From contig JAJYXT010000011.1 of the NCBI GenBank assembly GCA_021801645.1, positions 1 to 39,234 of the forward strand: 39,234 nucleotides of DNA, in the 5' to 3' direction. The notes beneath the pieces were generated by a model, which was given only the letters and a program-made list of their open reading frames with translations, was not told the DNA's origin and searched no databases. Below, piece after piece: positions 31,236 through 38,139 of this stretch (positions within the stretch are counted from its first letter, which is position 1; the number at the start of each line of letters is the position of its first letter). The translations under genes were made by a program, and so were the position numbers. Source of the stretch: a bacterium. Lineage in GTDB: Bacteria; Chloroflexota; Dormibacteria; Aeolococcales; Bog-877.

Positions 31236-31760
31236 GTGGAGAACTGGGAGCGGATCGAGCTCTTCAGCTCCTTCCTCAAGCTGACCGGGGACATCGAGGT
31301 CGTGGCTCCGCTGCGGCTGACCGACGTCGTCAACCGGATGACGGAGTACCTGGAGATCCGGCAGCTGACCCTTGAGCCGCTGGCCAGCACCTACCCGGTG
31401 ATCAGCACCGTGGAGGAGTCGGCAATGGTTGCCAAGCGCTCCATCCTGATGCTGGCGCCGGTCGGCGAATCCCTGGCGGACACCGGGGGCCGGCGGGCGC
31501 TGTTGGAGCAGAAGGTGGCCCACCAGGTGGCGCTCACCATCGACACTTTCTCTTTGGTCTGCGAGGTCTTCCTCGAGCCCCGGCTCAGCCTTCGCGAGAC
31601 GCTGGAGCGGAGTGTGGACGACTTCCTTCCCGTGCGCAACCTGAATGCCGTCTGGCTCCCGGCGCTCACCCATGAGCGGGTCTCGATCCAACGGCCGTTC
31701 GCCCTGGTGCACCCGCGCCAGATTCTCAGCTTCTCCGAGCGGGGGCCGGCCGGTCTTTGA
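31236..31760 (+). CDS. Conserved-looking protein of unknown function, first gene of a coupled trio
   Basis: 174 aa, soluble, no family recognised. The N-terminal half looks like a small beta domain (FSSFLKLTGDIEVVAPLRLT, VVNRMTEYLEIRQLTLEPLA, TVEESAMVAKRSILMLAPVG); the rest is beta/alpha with HQVALTIDTFSLVCEVFLEP and a terminal region (ALTHERVSIQRPFALVHPRQ). The first half resembles short beta-barrel modules that sit on nucleic acids or membranes, but this is a guess. Starts with GTG directly behind a -10 box; its stop overlaps the Nudix TTG (TTGA, 31757-31760). Coupling with Nudix and MBL genes suggests a shared nucleotide- or metabolite-hydrolysis role. Confidence 0.72.
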   Translation: MENWERIELFSSFLKLTGDIEVVAPLRLTDVVNRMTEYLEIRQLTLEPLASTYPVISTVEESAMVAKRSILMLAPVGESLADTGGRRALLEQKVAHQVALTIDTFSLVCEVFLEPRLSLRETLERSVDDFLPVRNLNAVWLPALTHERVSIQRPFALVHPRQILSFSERGPAGL

Positions 31761-32521
31761 CCGCCGAGTCGGGAGGGCCGCGGGACGCGGCCACCGTAGC
31801 GCTCATCCGAGATGGGTATCAGCCGGAAGGGCCACCTGAGGTACTCCTGCTGGAGCGGGCGGACCACGCCCACTTCGCCCCCCGCGCCCAGGTCTTCCCC
31901 GGGGGCAGCCTCGATCCAGGCGACCGGGACCCCCGGTGGTGGGAGTTCTGGGACCCTGAGGTGGGAGGCCGGCCGGACCGCCGGGCGGGGCTGGAGTTCC
32001 GGGTGGCGGCGATGCGTGAGACCTTTGAGGAGTGCGGGGTCCTGCTGGGCTCGTTTGTGGGCCGAGCCGAAGAGCTGGAGGCGGAACGCGCTCGCTGGCG
32101 CCAGGGTGGCGGCGAAGGGTTCCTCGACCTGTGCCTGCGCCTCGGCGTGCGACCGGCCCTGGAGTCACTGGTGTTCGTCGCCCGCTGGGTGACCCCGGAG
32201 GGGTTCTCCCGGCGCTTCGATGCCCGCTTCTTCCTGGCTCCGTTGCCACCGGCGCAGGAGCCTCGGGCCGACCCCCTGGGGGAGAGCGGGAGCTGGCGAT
32301 GGACCGACCCGGCCGAGGCGCTGGGCCGCGGACGTCGGGGAGAGTGGCAGCTCCTTCCGCCAACCAGGGCGGTGCTCCAATTGCTGGCAGCGGGCCGCGG
32401 CGTGAAGGGGACCCTGGACGCAGCCCGGGCTCGCAGGGTGGTCACCCGGAGGCCGCGCCTCGACCAGGTCACCTCGAGGCGTTACCCCGGACTGGACCGC
32501 TCCCGCCTGGAGGCGCCTTGA
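31757..32521 (+). CDS. NUDIX hydrolase (NUDT19-like)
   Basis: 254 aa. Nudix region: FPGGSLDPGDRD (G loop) with a long insert, then RVAAMRETFEECGVLLGSFV (RExxEExG, metal-binding Glu residues) around residues 76-95. The insert between the G loop and the RE motif (EFWDPEVGGRPDRRAGLEFR) and the helical, Arg-rich C-terminus match the NUDT7/NUDT19-type CoA/ADP-ribose-like hydrolases rather than MutT. Should cleave a nucleoside-diphosphate-X compound, CoA derivatives being plausible. Starts TTG inside the previous stop (TTGA), and its own stop overlaps the MBL start in the same way, so the three are translationally coupled. Confidence 0.87.
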   Translation: MTAESGGPRDAATVALIRDGYQPEGPPEVLLLERADHAHFAPRAQVFPGGSLDPGDRDPRWWEFWDPEVGGRPDRRAGLEFRVAAMRETFEECGVLLGSFVGRAEELEAERARWRQGGGEGFLDLCLRLGVRPALESLVFVARWVTPEGFSRRFDARFFLAPLPPAQEPRADPLGESGSWRWTDPAEALGRGRRGEWQLLPPTRAVLQLLAAGRGVKGTLDAARARRVVTRRPRLDQVTSRRYPGLDRSRLEAP

Positions 32522-33321
32522 GCCAGCTGCCCTCCGAGGTGGAGCGGATCTTGGCCCCCAACCCCGGTCCCCTCACCGGTCCGGGCACCAACACCTGGCT
32601 CTTCGGGAGAGGGGAGGTCCTGGTGATCGATCCTGGTCCACTGGACCAGCAGCACCTGGACGCCGTGGCCCGGGCAGCCAGGCTTCGGGGCGGAGCTGGG
32701 ATGGTGGTGTGCACCCACCACCACCCGGACCACCGGGAGGGGGCTGACCGGTTGGCGGAGATGCTGGGGGCACCTCTGGCCCTCTACCACCGCCGCGCCG
32801 AGCGGGCCGGCGAGCTGCCCCTGGAGGACGGTGACCGCCTCCTTGCCGGTGAGAGCTGGCTGGAGGTGGTCCACACTCCCGGCCACTCGCAGGACCACCT
32901 CTGCCTCTTCGCTCCGCGCGAGCACATCCTGTTCAGCGGCGATCACGTCCTCTCGGGCACCACCAGTGTCATCTGGCCCCCTGAAGGCGACATGGCCGCC
33001 TACCTCATCTCGCTGGCTCGGGTGCGCGACCTGGAGGCCGACTGGCTCCTGCCGGGTCACGGCGAGCCGATCTCGAAGCCAAGAGAGGCGGTGGAGGTGT
33101 TGATCGCGCACCGTCTGGAGCGAGAGAGCCAGGTGCTGGAGGCCTTTGGCCCGAACCCCGTGGCGCCCTCGCAGCTGGTGGCCGGGATCTATCACGGCTA
33201 CCCGCCCGAGGTGCTGGAATACGCCGCGCAGACCCTCCTCGCCCACTGCATCAAGTTGGAGGCCGAGGGCCGAATCGAACGTGTGCCCGGAGAGGGGGAG
33301 GCCCGGTTCCGAAAGCCCTAG
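32518..33321 (+). CDS. MBL-fold hydrolase, LACTB2-like
   Basis: 267 aa. Metal motif H67-H-H69-P-D71-H72 (CTHHHPDHREG), then HTPGHSQDHLCLF (His), FSGDHVLSGT (bridging Asp) and LLPGHGEPI (last His). The N-terminal NPGPLTGPGTNTWLFG and the winged-helix-like C-terminus (QLVAGIYHGYPPEVLEYAAQ, LEAEGRIERV) are the hallmarks of the LACTB2/glyoxalase-II-like group, some of which cleave single-stranded RNA. TTG 32518 overlaps the Nudix stop. Last gene of the coupled trio; its stop codon overlaps that of the convergent pepA by 4 bases. Confidence 0.92.
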   Translation: MSQLPSEVERILAPNPGPLTGPGTNTWLFGRGEVLVIDPGPLDQQHLDAVARAARLRGGAGMVVCTHHHPDHREGADRLAEMLGAPLALYHRRAERAGELPLEDGDRLLAGESWLEVVHTPGHSQDHLCLFAPREHILFSGDHVLSGTTSVIWPPEGDMAAYLISLARVRDLEADWLLPGHGEPISKPREAVEVLIAHRLERESQVLEAFGPNPVAPSQLVAGIYHGYPPEVLEYAAQTLLAHCIKLEAEGRIERVPGEGEARFRKP

Positions 33322-34835
33322 CCGAGGTGGAAGGGCAGGTGGGCCAGGGTCCGGGTCATGACCCCCGTGGGCCCATCCGGAACCACCTTCTTGAGCAGGG
33401 GCTCGAAGTGGTAGGACGCGGCGGCGATGTCCAGGTGGACGAACGGGCGTCCGGCCGCGAACGGGCGCAGGAACACAGCACCGTTGATGGTTCCAGCCGC
33501 GGGCGTCCCCGAGGTGTTGCGCATGTCGGCTATCTCGCAGGTCAGGGCGACGTCGTGCTCGGGGTAGAGGGGTAGCTCCCACACCCTCTCCCCCGCCTCC
33601 CGGGCCGCTGCCTGCACCGCGGCCAGCAGTTCTGGGCTACTGGCCATGGCGGCCGTCACGGGGTGACCCAGGGCCACCGACACCGCCCCCGTGAGGGTGG
33701 CCACGTCCACCAGGTGCGTCGCCCCCTGACTCACCGCGTAGGAGAGCGCATCCGCCAGCACCAGGCGCCCCTCGGCGTCCGTGTTGTTGATCTCGATGGT
33801 GGTCCCGTTCATCGCCCTGACCACGTCCCCAGGCTTGACCGCGCCGCCGCCGGGCATGTTCTCCGTGAGCGGCGCCAGACCGAGGACCTCGATGTGTGGT
33901 TCGGTGCGGGCGATCACGCCCATCGCCTGGAGGACCGCCGCCGCGCCGCTCATGTCCGACTTCATCGCGGCCATGCCGGGGTTGGGCTTCAGGGAGATGC
34001 CACCGGAGTCGAAGGTGATGCCCTTGCCCACCAGGGCCAGGACCCTCCCCGAGCCGTCCGAGGAGCGGGGCCGGTAGCGCATGACCATGAGCTTGGGCGG
34101 CTGATGCGACCCCTGGGCGACCGCCAGAAGGGCCCCCATCCCCAGCTTCTCCATCTCCGGCCGCTCCAGCACCCTGAGGCTGAGGTTCCGCTGCTTGGCC
34201 ACCAGCTCAGCCTCGGCGATGAAGTCCGCGGGAGTTAGGCGATTGGCGGGACGCCACTGCAGCACCCGGGCGGCGTTGGTCGCCTCTGCCAGGCGGACCC
34301 CGGCGGTGAGCGCGGCCGCCAGGTCGGAGCCCTGCCCCAGGCCAACCAGCTGCAGCTCCTCAATGGCCCCCTTTCCCTCGGCGGCCTTCAGCTCACCCAG
34401 CCGGTAGTTCCCCAGGGCAACTCCCTCGGCGATGGCGCGCGCCGGCGCCTGAGGCGCCTGGCCGGTGGCCGGTACCGCCAGCACCTCGGCCAGGGAGGGT
34501 TCAACGATCACCGCCAGGGTGCGGCAGAAGTTCCTCAGGTCCCGGACCGCGAATTGCAGGGCGTTGCGGAGGCGGTAGCCGTCCAGGAGGTCTCGATGGC
34601 CGAGGCCCAGCAGCATGAGCCGCGGTGCCGCCGCCCGGCCCATGGTCGGCACCAGACGTCGCTCGGGGAGCTTCCCGTTCAGCTCCCCACTGGCCAGCAT
34701 CGAGGACAGCAGCCCATCCAGCGCCCGGTCCAGAAGCTGGGCTGAAGGCCCCAGGGGCTCGTCCTGGAAGAGCGTGACCAGGAGCGCATCCGCCCTCAGC
34801 TTTCCGACTTCAGTCTCAACCGCCTTGGCCTGCAT
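33318..34835 (-). CDS. pepA: Leucyl aminopeptidase (M17)
   Basis: Cytosolic two-metal exopeptidase, 505 aa. C-terminal catalytic domain: LVGKGITFDSGGISLKPNPG (first metal Lys/Asp), MKSDMSGAAAVLQAM, APLTENMPGGGAVKPGDVV and the signature NTDAEGRLVLADALSYAV, then WELPLYPEHD and the conserved HLDIAAASY near the end. The N-terminal domain (~1-170) is the usual less conserved cap. ATG 34835 is preferred over 34856: it is preceded by GAGGAGGGAGG at good spacing. It overlaps the upstream HTH gene by 20 bases, so the two are probably co-expressed. Confidence 0.94.
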   Translation of the reverse strand: MQAKAVETEVGKLRADALLVTLFQDEPLGPSAQLLDRALDGLLSSMLASGELNGKLPERRLVPTMGRAAAPRLMLLGLGHRDLLDGYRLRNALQFAVRDLRNFCRTLAVIVEPSLAEVLAVPATGQAPQAPARAIAEGVALGNYRLGELKAAEGKGAIEELQLVGLGQGSDLAAALTAGVRLAEATNAARVLQWRPANRLTPADFIAEAELVAKQRNLSLRVLERPEMEKLGMGALLAVAQGSHQPPKLMVMRYRPRSSDGSGRVLALVGKGITFDSGGISLKPNPGMAAMKSDMSGAAAVLQAMGVIARTEPHIEVLGLAPLTENMPGGGAVKPGDVVRAMNGTTIEINNTDAEGRLVLADALSYAVSQGATHLVDVATLTGAVSVALGHPVTAAMASSPELLAAVQAAAREAGERVWELPLYPEHDVALTCEIADMRNTSGTPAAGTINGAVFLRPFAAGRPFVHLDIAAASYHFEPLLKKVVPDGPTGVMTRTLAHLPFHLG

Positions 34836-35118
34836 TACCTCCCTCCTCTGGTTCATCTCGTACCGAGCTGGCTCTCGTGGAGCGGGTCCTTCGCTGGCCT
34901 AGTCCGGCGCGCAGACGGACCACGTCCTCGGCTGTGAACCGGTTGCGGCCGATTCCGTCCACCGCGCTGGGGTGGGCCCTCCCCTCGCGAATCCAATTCA
35001 CCACGACCTGGGGCTTCACCCCCAGGATGCGGCCGACCTCGACCGGCCCGAGCAGCTCATCCTGGCCCTCAGTGGTGGGGGTCAAACCTGACCTCTCGAA
35101 GTTCAGGGAGCCACTCAC
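34816..35118 (-). CDS. Helix-turn-helix (MerR/excisionase-type) DNA-binding protein
   Basis: Up to 100 aa with one HTH_17-like unit: LLGPVEVGRILGVKPQVVVN (helix-turn-helix), WIREGRAHPSAVDGIGRNRF (wing) and TAEDVVRLRAGL. It is the same fold as the broken excisionase at the left of the window, but here intact and chromosomal. The N-terminal ~11 residues lie inside the preceding gene; TTG 35085 would give an 89-aa protein and keep the whole HTH. Overlaps the pepA start by 20 bases. May be a local regulator; target unknown. Confidence 0.65.
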   Translation of the reverse strand: MSGSLNFERSGLTPTTEGQDELLGPVEVGRILGVKPQVVVNWIREGRAHPSAVDGIGRNRFTAEDVVRLRAGLGQRRTRSTRASSVRDEPEEGGNAGQGG

Positions 35119-35296
35119 GGAGGGCGGCCTCGATGCGGCGGCGCAGGGCTGGGGTCAGAACGGCCACGTAGTTGGAGCTGGGATGCGCCTGGACCACCAC
35201 CTCGCCGGGACGGGGCTGGATGGCCAGCAGGCTGTCACTCCCCGGTCCGGCCTCGACTGACCCGCGCACCAGGACGGTAAGTTCGGCATCGGTCAT
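35069..35296 (-). CDS. Small hypothetical protein upstream of the HTH gene
   Basis: 75 aa from ATG 35296: MTDAELTVLVRGSVEAGPGS, then a beta-hairpin-like QPRPGEVVVQAHPSSNYVAV and a basic helix (LTPALRRRIEAALREWLPEL). No family recognised. It is the first of a three-gene minus-strand run (this, HTH, pepA). Its end overlaps the start of the HTH ORF if GTG 35118 is used. No promoter was resolved, but the divergent Rieske-like gene begins 89 bp away. Confidence 0.55.
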   Translation of the reverse strand: MTDAELTVLVRGSVEAGPGSDSLLAIQPRPGEVVVQAHPSSNYVAVLTPALRRRIEAALREWLPELREVRFDPHH

Positions 35297-35371
35297 GCCC
35301 AGATGATGGCAGTCCGGGCCCTCCTCGCGCCGGAATGGGCCGGAGTCCGGTGCCCGAGGGTCCGGATTCGG

Positions 35372-35377
35372 CATAAT
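35372..35377 (+). promoter_or_regulatory. -10-like box (CATAAT) for the Rieske-fold gene, leaderless arrangement
   Basis: CATAAT ends 7 nt before TTG 35385. Confidence 0.5.
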
Positions 35378-35384
35378 CCGGGCG

Positions 35385-35720
35385 TTGGCTGACTTTGCGC
35401 CGGTTTGCAGCGTGAGCGACGTGCCCCCCGGCACGGGCCGGGTGATGGACCTCGACGGCGTGGAGATCGCGCTCTTCAACGTCGACGGGGTGTTCCACGC
35501 CCTGGAGAATGCCTGCGCCAGCGGCGGCTCGATCGGGGAGGGCCAGCTCCGGGGCCATGTGGTCACCTGCCCCCTGGACGGCGAGCCCTACGACGTCCGC
35601 ACCGGCATCTCCCCGGTGTCGGATGCGGTCTACGTCCGCCACTTCGACGTCCGGGTCAACTCCAAGGGCCAGGTGCTGGTCCGCCTAGAGCCCACCGAAG
35701 ACGAGGACGACGCCCCCTGA
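35385..35720 (+). CDS. Rieske-fold protein lacking both histidine ligands
   Basis: 111-aa protein with the size and layout of a small Rieske ferredoxin (dioxygenase-ferredoxin or NirD type): FAPVCSVSDVPPGTGRV, VEIALFNVDGVFHALENAC, GEGQLRGHVVTCPLDGEPYDV, then VRHFDVRVNSKGQVLVRLE. A normal Rieske site is CxH...CxxH. Here the first block is C44-A-S46 and the second C62-P-L-D65: both cysteines are kept, both His are replaced (Ser, Asp). A standard [2Fe-2S] Rieske cluster is therefore not expected. The fold may serve another role, or the Cys pair may bind a different metal. Overlaps the phosphatase gene (CTGA, 35717-35720). Confidence 0.85.
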   Translation: MADFAPVCSVSDVPPGTGRVMDLDGVEIALFNVDGVFHALENACASGGSIGEGQLRGHVVTCPLDGEPYDVRTGISPVSDAVYVRHFDVRVNSKGQVLVRLEPTEDEDDAP

Positions 35721-36682
35721 GTCCGCGGCTGGCGGCGCTCGATGTGGGCTCCAACACGATCCATCTCCTGGTCGCCAGCCCCTCAGACACCGGGCTCACC
35801 GACCGCCGCCACGCCGTGGTGATGGCCGGGTTGGGCGCGGAGGTCGAGCGCCAGGGGCGGTTGGGGCCAGAGCTCATCGAGCGGGTCGCTGACACCGTCT
35901 CGACCATGCTCCAGCTGGCCCGCGAGGACGGGGCTGAGGAGGTGCGGATGGTGGCCACCGAGTTCGCCCGATTGGCCCCTGACGCCGGGGACCTCGTGCG
36001 GGCTGTCCGGGAGACGTCCGGGGCAAGCCTGCGGGTCTTGACCGGAGAGGCTGAGGCCCGCCTCAGCTACCTCGGCGCCACCGCCTACCGGGTATCCCCC
36101 AAGTCACCGGCCCTGGTGGCGGACATCGGGGGTGGAAGCACCGAGGTCGTGGTGGGCGAGGGGACCAGGCCGCGGCTCGCCACCAGCGTCCGCCTGGGCT
36201 CAGCACAACTCCTGCGGGCCGTCTCCGCCGACGACCCGCCCTCGCCGCGCCAGCTGGCCGACGCCGAGGCGCTGGCGTCGATGGCGCTCGAGTCGGCGCC
36301 TCAGCCCGACAGGCCGAGGGCACTGCTGGCGACCGGGGGGACGGCCGCCAATCTGCCGGTGCTCCTGGGCCGACGCCCCGCGGCGGCGGACTCGGGTCCC
36401 TTGCGGCTCTTCGATGAGAAGGGCGAGGGGTGGACGGAGGTCAGCCGGCTGGAGCTGACCCGCGCCTCGCTGCTCACACGTGAGCTCTCCAGCGTGGAGC
36501 TGGCGGCACGGTCAGGGCTCAGCGAGCGGCGGGCCCGCCTCATGTCCGGGGGCGTGGTGATCGTGCGTGCCCTCATGGAGCGGTACGGCGCGGCGGCCGC
36601 GACGGTCACAGAGCGCGGGCTCCGGGACGGGGTCATTCTGGCCCTGGCCGCCTCCCAGCGGAGTCCGGCCGCCGAAGGCTGA
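35717..36682 (+). CDS. Ppx/GppA-family phosphatase, apparent CTG start
   Basis: Exopolyphosphatase / pppGpp phosphatase family, short form (321 aa), with the ASKHA ATPase fold: phosphate-1 loop LAALDVGSNTIHLLVAS at the very N-terminus, MVATEFARLAPDAG, the phosphate-2 loop ALVADIGGGSTEVVVGEG, RLGSAQLLRA and the adenosine motif LLATGGTAANL; the C-terminal helical part ends near ERGLRDGVILALAA. There is no ATG, GTG or TTG at the expected place. CTG 35717 overlaps the previous stop (CTGA) just as TTGA and ATGA are used elsewhere in the window, so CTG is the best start. Activity could link polyphosphate or alarmone levels to the Rieske-like neighbour. Confidence 0.85.
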   Translation: MSPRLAALDVGSNTIHLLVASPSDTGLTDRRHAVVMAGLGAEVERQGRLGPELIERVADTVSTMLQLAREDGAEEVRMVATEFARLAPDAGDLVRAVRETSGASLRVLTGEAEARLSYLGATAYRVSPKSPALVADIGGGSTEVVVGEGTRPRLATSVRLGSAQLLRAVSADDPPSPRQLADAEALASMALESAPQPDRPRALLATGGTAANLPVLLGRRPAAADSGPLRLFDEKGEGWTEVSRLELTRASLLTRELSSVELAARSGLSERRARLMSGGVVIVRALMERYGAAAATVTERGLRDGVILALAASQRSPAAEG

Positions 36683-36708
36683 GACGGATCGGGGCATGCT
36701 CCTTCCCC

Positions 36709-36714
36709 TAAGCT
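36709..36714 (+). promoter_or_regulatory. -10-like box (TAAGCT) for the PHP gene
   Basis: TAAGCT ends 6 nt before GTG 36721. A GGAG lies between, so it could also be a short leader. Confidence 0.4.
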
Positions 36715-36720
36715 GGAGCT

Positions 36721-37407
36721 GTGCCCCTCTTCGACTTCCACACCCACACCACCATCTCCGACGGCCACGCCGCTCCTCTGGTCATGGCCCGCCGCTGCCT
36801 GGAGAACGGGTACGGCGCCTACGTCTGCAGCGATCATGTCGACGAGGCCAGTGTGGAGAGGCGGGTGCCCGAGATCGTGGCCGCCTGCCTGGAGGTCGAG
36901 AGGGAGCTTGACCTCCCCGCCATCCCCGCCGTTGAGGTGACCAGAGTGGCTCCGGAACGGGTCGCGGCGGTGGCCGCCCGGGCGCGATCCCTGGGGGCCC
37001 TGTTGGTGGTAGTCCACGGCGAGACCCTGGGCGACTTCCCCCAGCCCGGGCTGAACCTGGCGGCCGCCCGCTGCCCGGACGTCGACATCCTGGGGCATCC
37101 CGGCCTGATCTCCAACCAGGCGGCCGAGGCGGCCCGCGAGAACGGCATCCATCTGGAGATCAGTGCGGCCGGGCTGCACGGGCTCACCAACGGCCATGTC
37201 GCCAAGGTGGCGGTCAATCTGGGCACCCACCTGGTGCTGGACTCGGATGCCCACCGCCCCGAGGCCCTGCTCACGGCTCAGCGCGCCCAGAACCTCCTGG
37301 AAGGAAGTGGCCTCGAGGTGGAGGCCGCCCTTCGGGTGGCGGAGTCGGCGCCGCTCCGGATCCTCGCTCGGAGGGGGATCGTCATCCCCCAGCGCGCCCC
37401 CAACTGA
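36721..37407 (+). CDS. PHP-domain phosphoesterase
   Basis: 228 aa, single PHP domain with trinuclear-metal motifs in order: FDFHTHTTISDGHA (HxH), YVCSDHVDE, VVHGETLGDFP, ILGHPGLIS and VLDSDAHRPEALL (DxH). This set matches the histidinol-phosphatase / PolX-PHP group; a polymerase domain is absent. Likely a phosphoesterase acting on a small phosphate ester or nucleic-acid end, substrate unknown. The alpha-helical segments before and after fit a seven-stranded barrel of normal length. It follows the phosphatase gene by 38 bp and may be read from its own -10-like box. Confidence 0.88.
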   Translation: MPLFDFHTHTTISDGHAAPLVMARRCLENGYGAYVCSDHVDEASVERRVPEIVAACLEVERELDLPAIPAVEVTRVAPERVAAVAARARSLGALLVVVHGETLGDFPQPGLNLAAARCPDVDILGHPGLISNQAAEAARENGIHLEISAAGLHGLTNGHVAKVAVNLGTHLVLDSDAHRPEALLTAQRAQNLLEGSGLEVEAALRVAESAPLRILARRGIVIPQRAPN

Positions 37408-37413
37408 GGGGAC

Positions 37414-38079
37414 TCAGCCGGGGGGACCAGGCGGCGAGGGAGGAGAGCCCGGCGAGGCGGTCGGTGACGGGCTGGGACCCGGCTTAATGGACGGGGTTGG
37501 GGTGGGAGTGAACGTGGGGCTGGGGGTGTTGGTGGGGAGCGAGATTATGTCCTGCAGCTGAACCACCACGAGGGTGCCCGCCGGGCCGGAGGCGAAGGTG
37601 ACAACGACCGCCTCCCCGGGGATGAGGTTGGCTAGCGGCACCGCCACTCCCCCGCGGGTGATCTTCGACTGGGCGGTGACGGTCGCCTCCACAGCAGTGC
37701 CTGAGGACGGCTGGATGGCCACCGTGCCCGCGGCAACCGACACCGCCAGCAGCGTTCCGTCTATGGGGTGGCCCACCAGCCCCGAGCTGGCCGGCGTGGG
37801 AGTGGACCCCGAGCCCACCCCCTGGTTGGAGGGAGCCGGCGGGGCGAAGATGGTGAGGGACGCGGCCAGGATCCCCACCGCCAGCACGGCGAGGGCCGCG
37901 ATGGCGAAGAGGATCAGACCGGTGGTGCCGGGGCGGCGGAGAACGAATGGTCGGCGCTGCGCGCGTCCCACCCGGGCCCGTACCCGGGGCCGCTTCCTGG
38001 TGCCGGGGGGTGCTTTGGAGGCAGGACTTTTCACCGCCGCCCCCTGGTTCGACCCGCCCAGATCGCTGCCAGTGGCCAT
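37414..38079 (-). CDS. Membrane-anchored protein with extracytoplasmic domain and Pro/Ser/Thr tail
   Basis: 221 aa. A basic cytoplasmic N-terminus (KAPPGTRKRPRVRARVGRAQ), one helix at about 51-73 (TGLILFAIAALAVLAVGILA), a linker rich in Pro/Ser/Thr, then a small beta domain (LLAVSVAAGTVAIQPSSGTA, VEATVTAQSKITRGGVAVPL, VVVTFASGPAGTLVVVQLQD), probably an OB-like or DUF5666-type fold, and a C-terminal tail of Pro-Ser-Thr-Gly repeats (SPTFTPTPTPSIKPGPSPSP). Likely exposed outside the membrane. Its ATG follows TATACT by 7 nt (leaderless). Long readthrough of this frame into leuS antisense is not coding. It ends 6 bp from the convergent PHP gene. Confidence 0.75.
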   Translation of the reverse strand: MATGSDLGGSNQGAAVKSPASKAPPGTRKRPRVRARVGRAQRRPFVLRRPGTTGLILFAIAALAVLAVGILAASLTIFAPPAPSNQGVGSGSTPTPASSGLVGHPIDGTLLAVSVAAGTVAIQPSSGTAVEATVTAQSKITRGGVAVPLANLIPGEAVVVTFASGPAGTLVVVQLQDIISLPTNTPSPTFTPTPTPSIKPGPSPSPTASPGSPPSPPGPPG

Positions 38080-38086
38080 CCGGCGG

Positions 38087-38092
38087 AGTATA
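38087..38092 (-). promoter_or_regulatory. -10 box (TATACT), leaderless arrangement
   Basis: TATACT on the minus strand ends 7 nt before ATG 38079. Confidence 0.6.
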
Positions 38093-38121
38093 TGGGAGCG
38101 CTCACAGGGCCCCGGCGTCAG

Positions 38122-38127
38122 TATCAT
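38122..38127 (+). promoter_or_regulatory. -10-like box (TATCAT) for leuS
   Basis: TATCAT ends 12 nt before ATG 38140, giving a leader of a few bases. It sits in the 60-bp divergent gap. Confidence 0.4.
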
Positions 38128-38139
38128 GAACTCCCGCCG

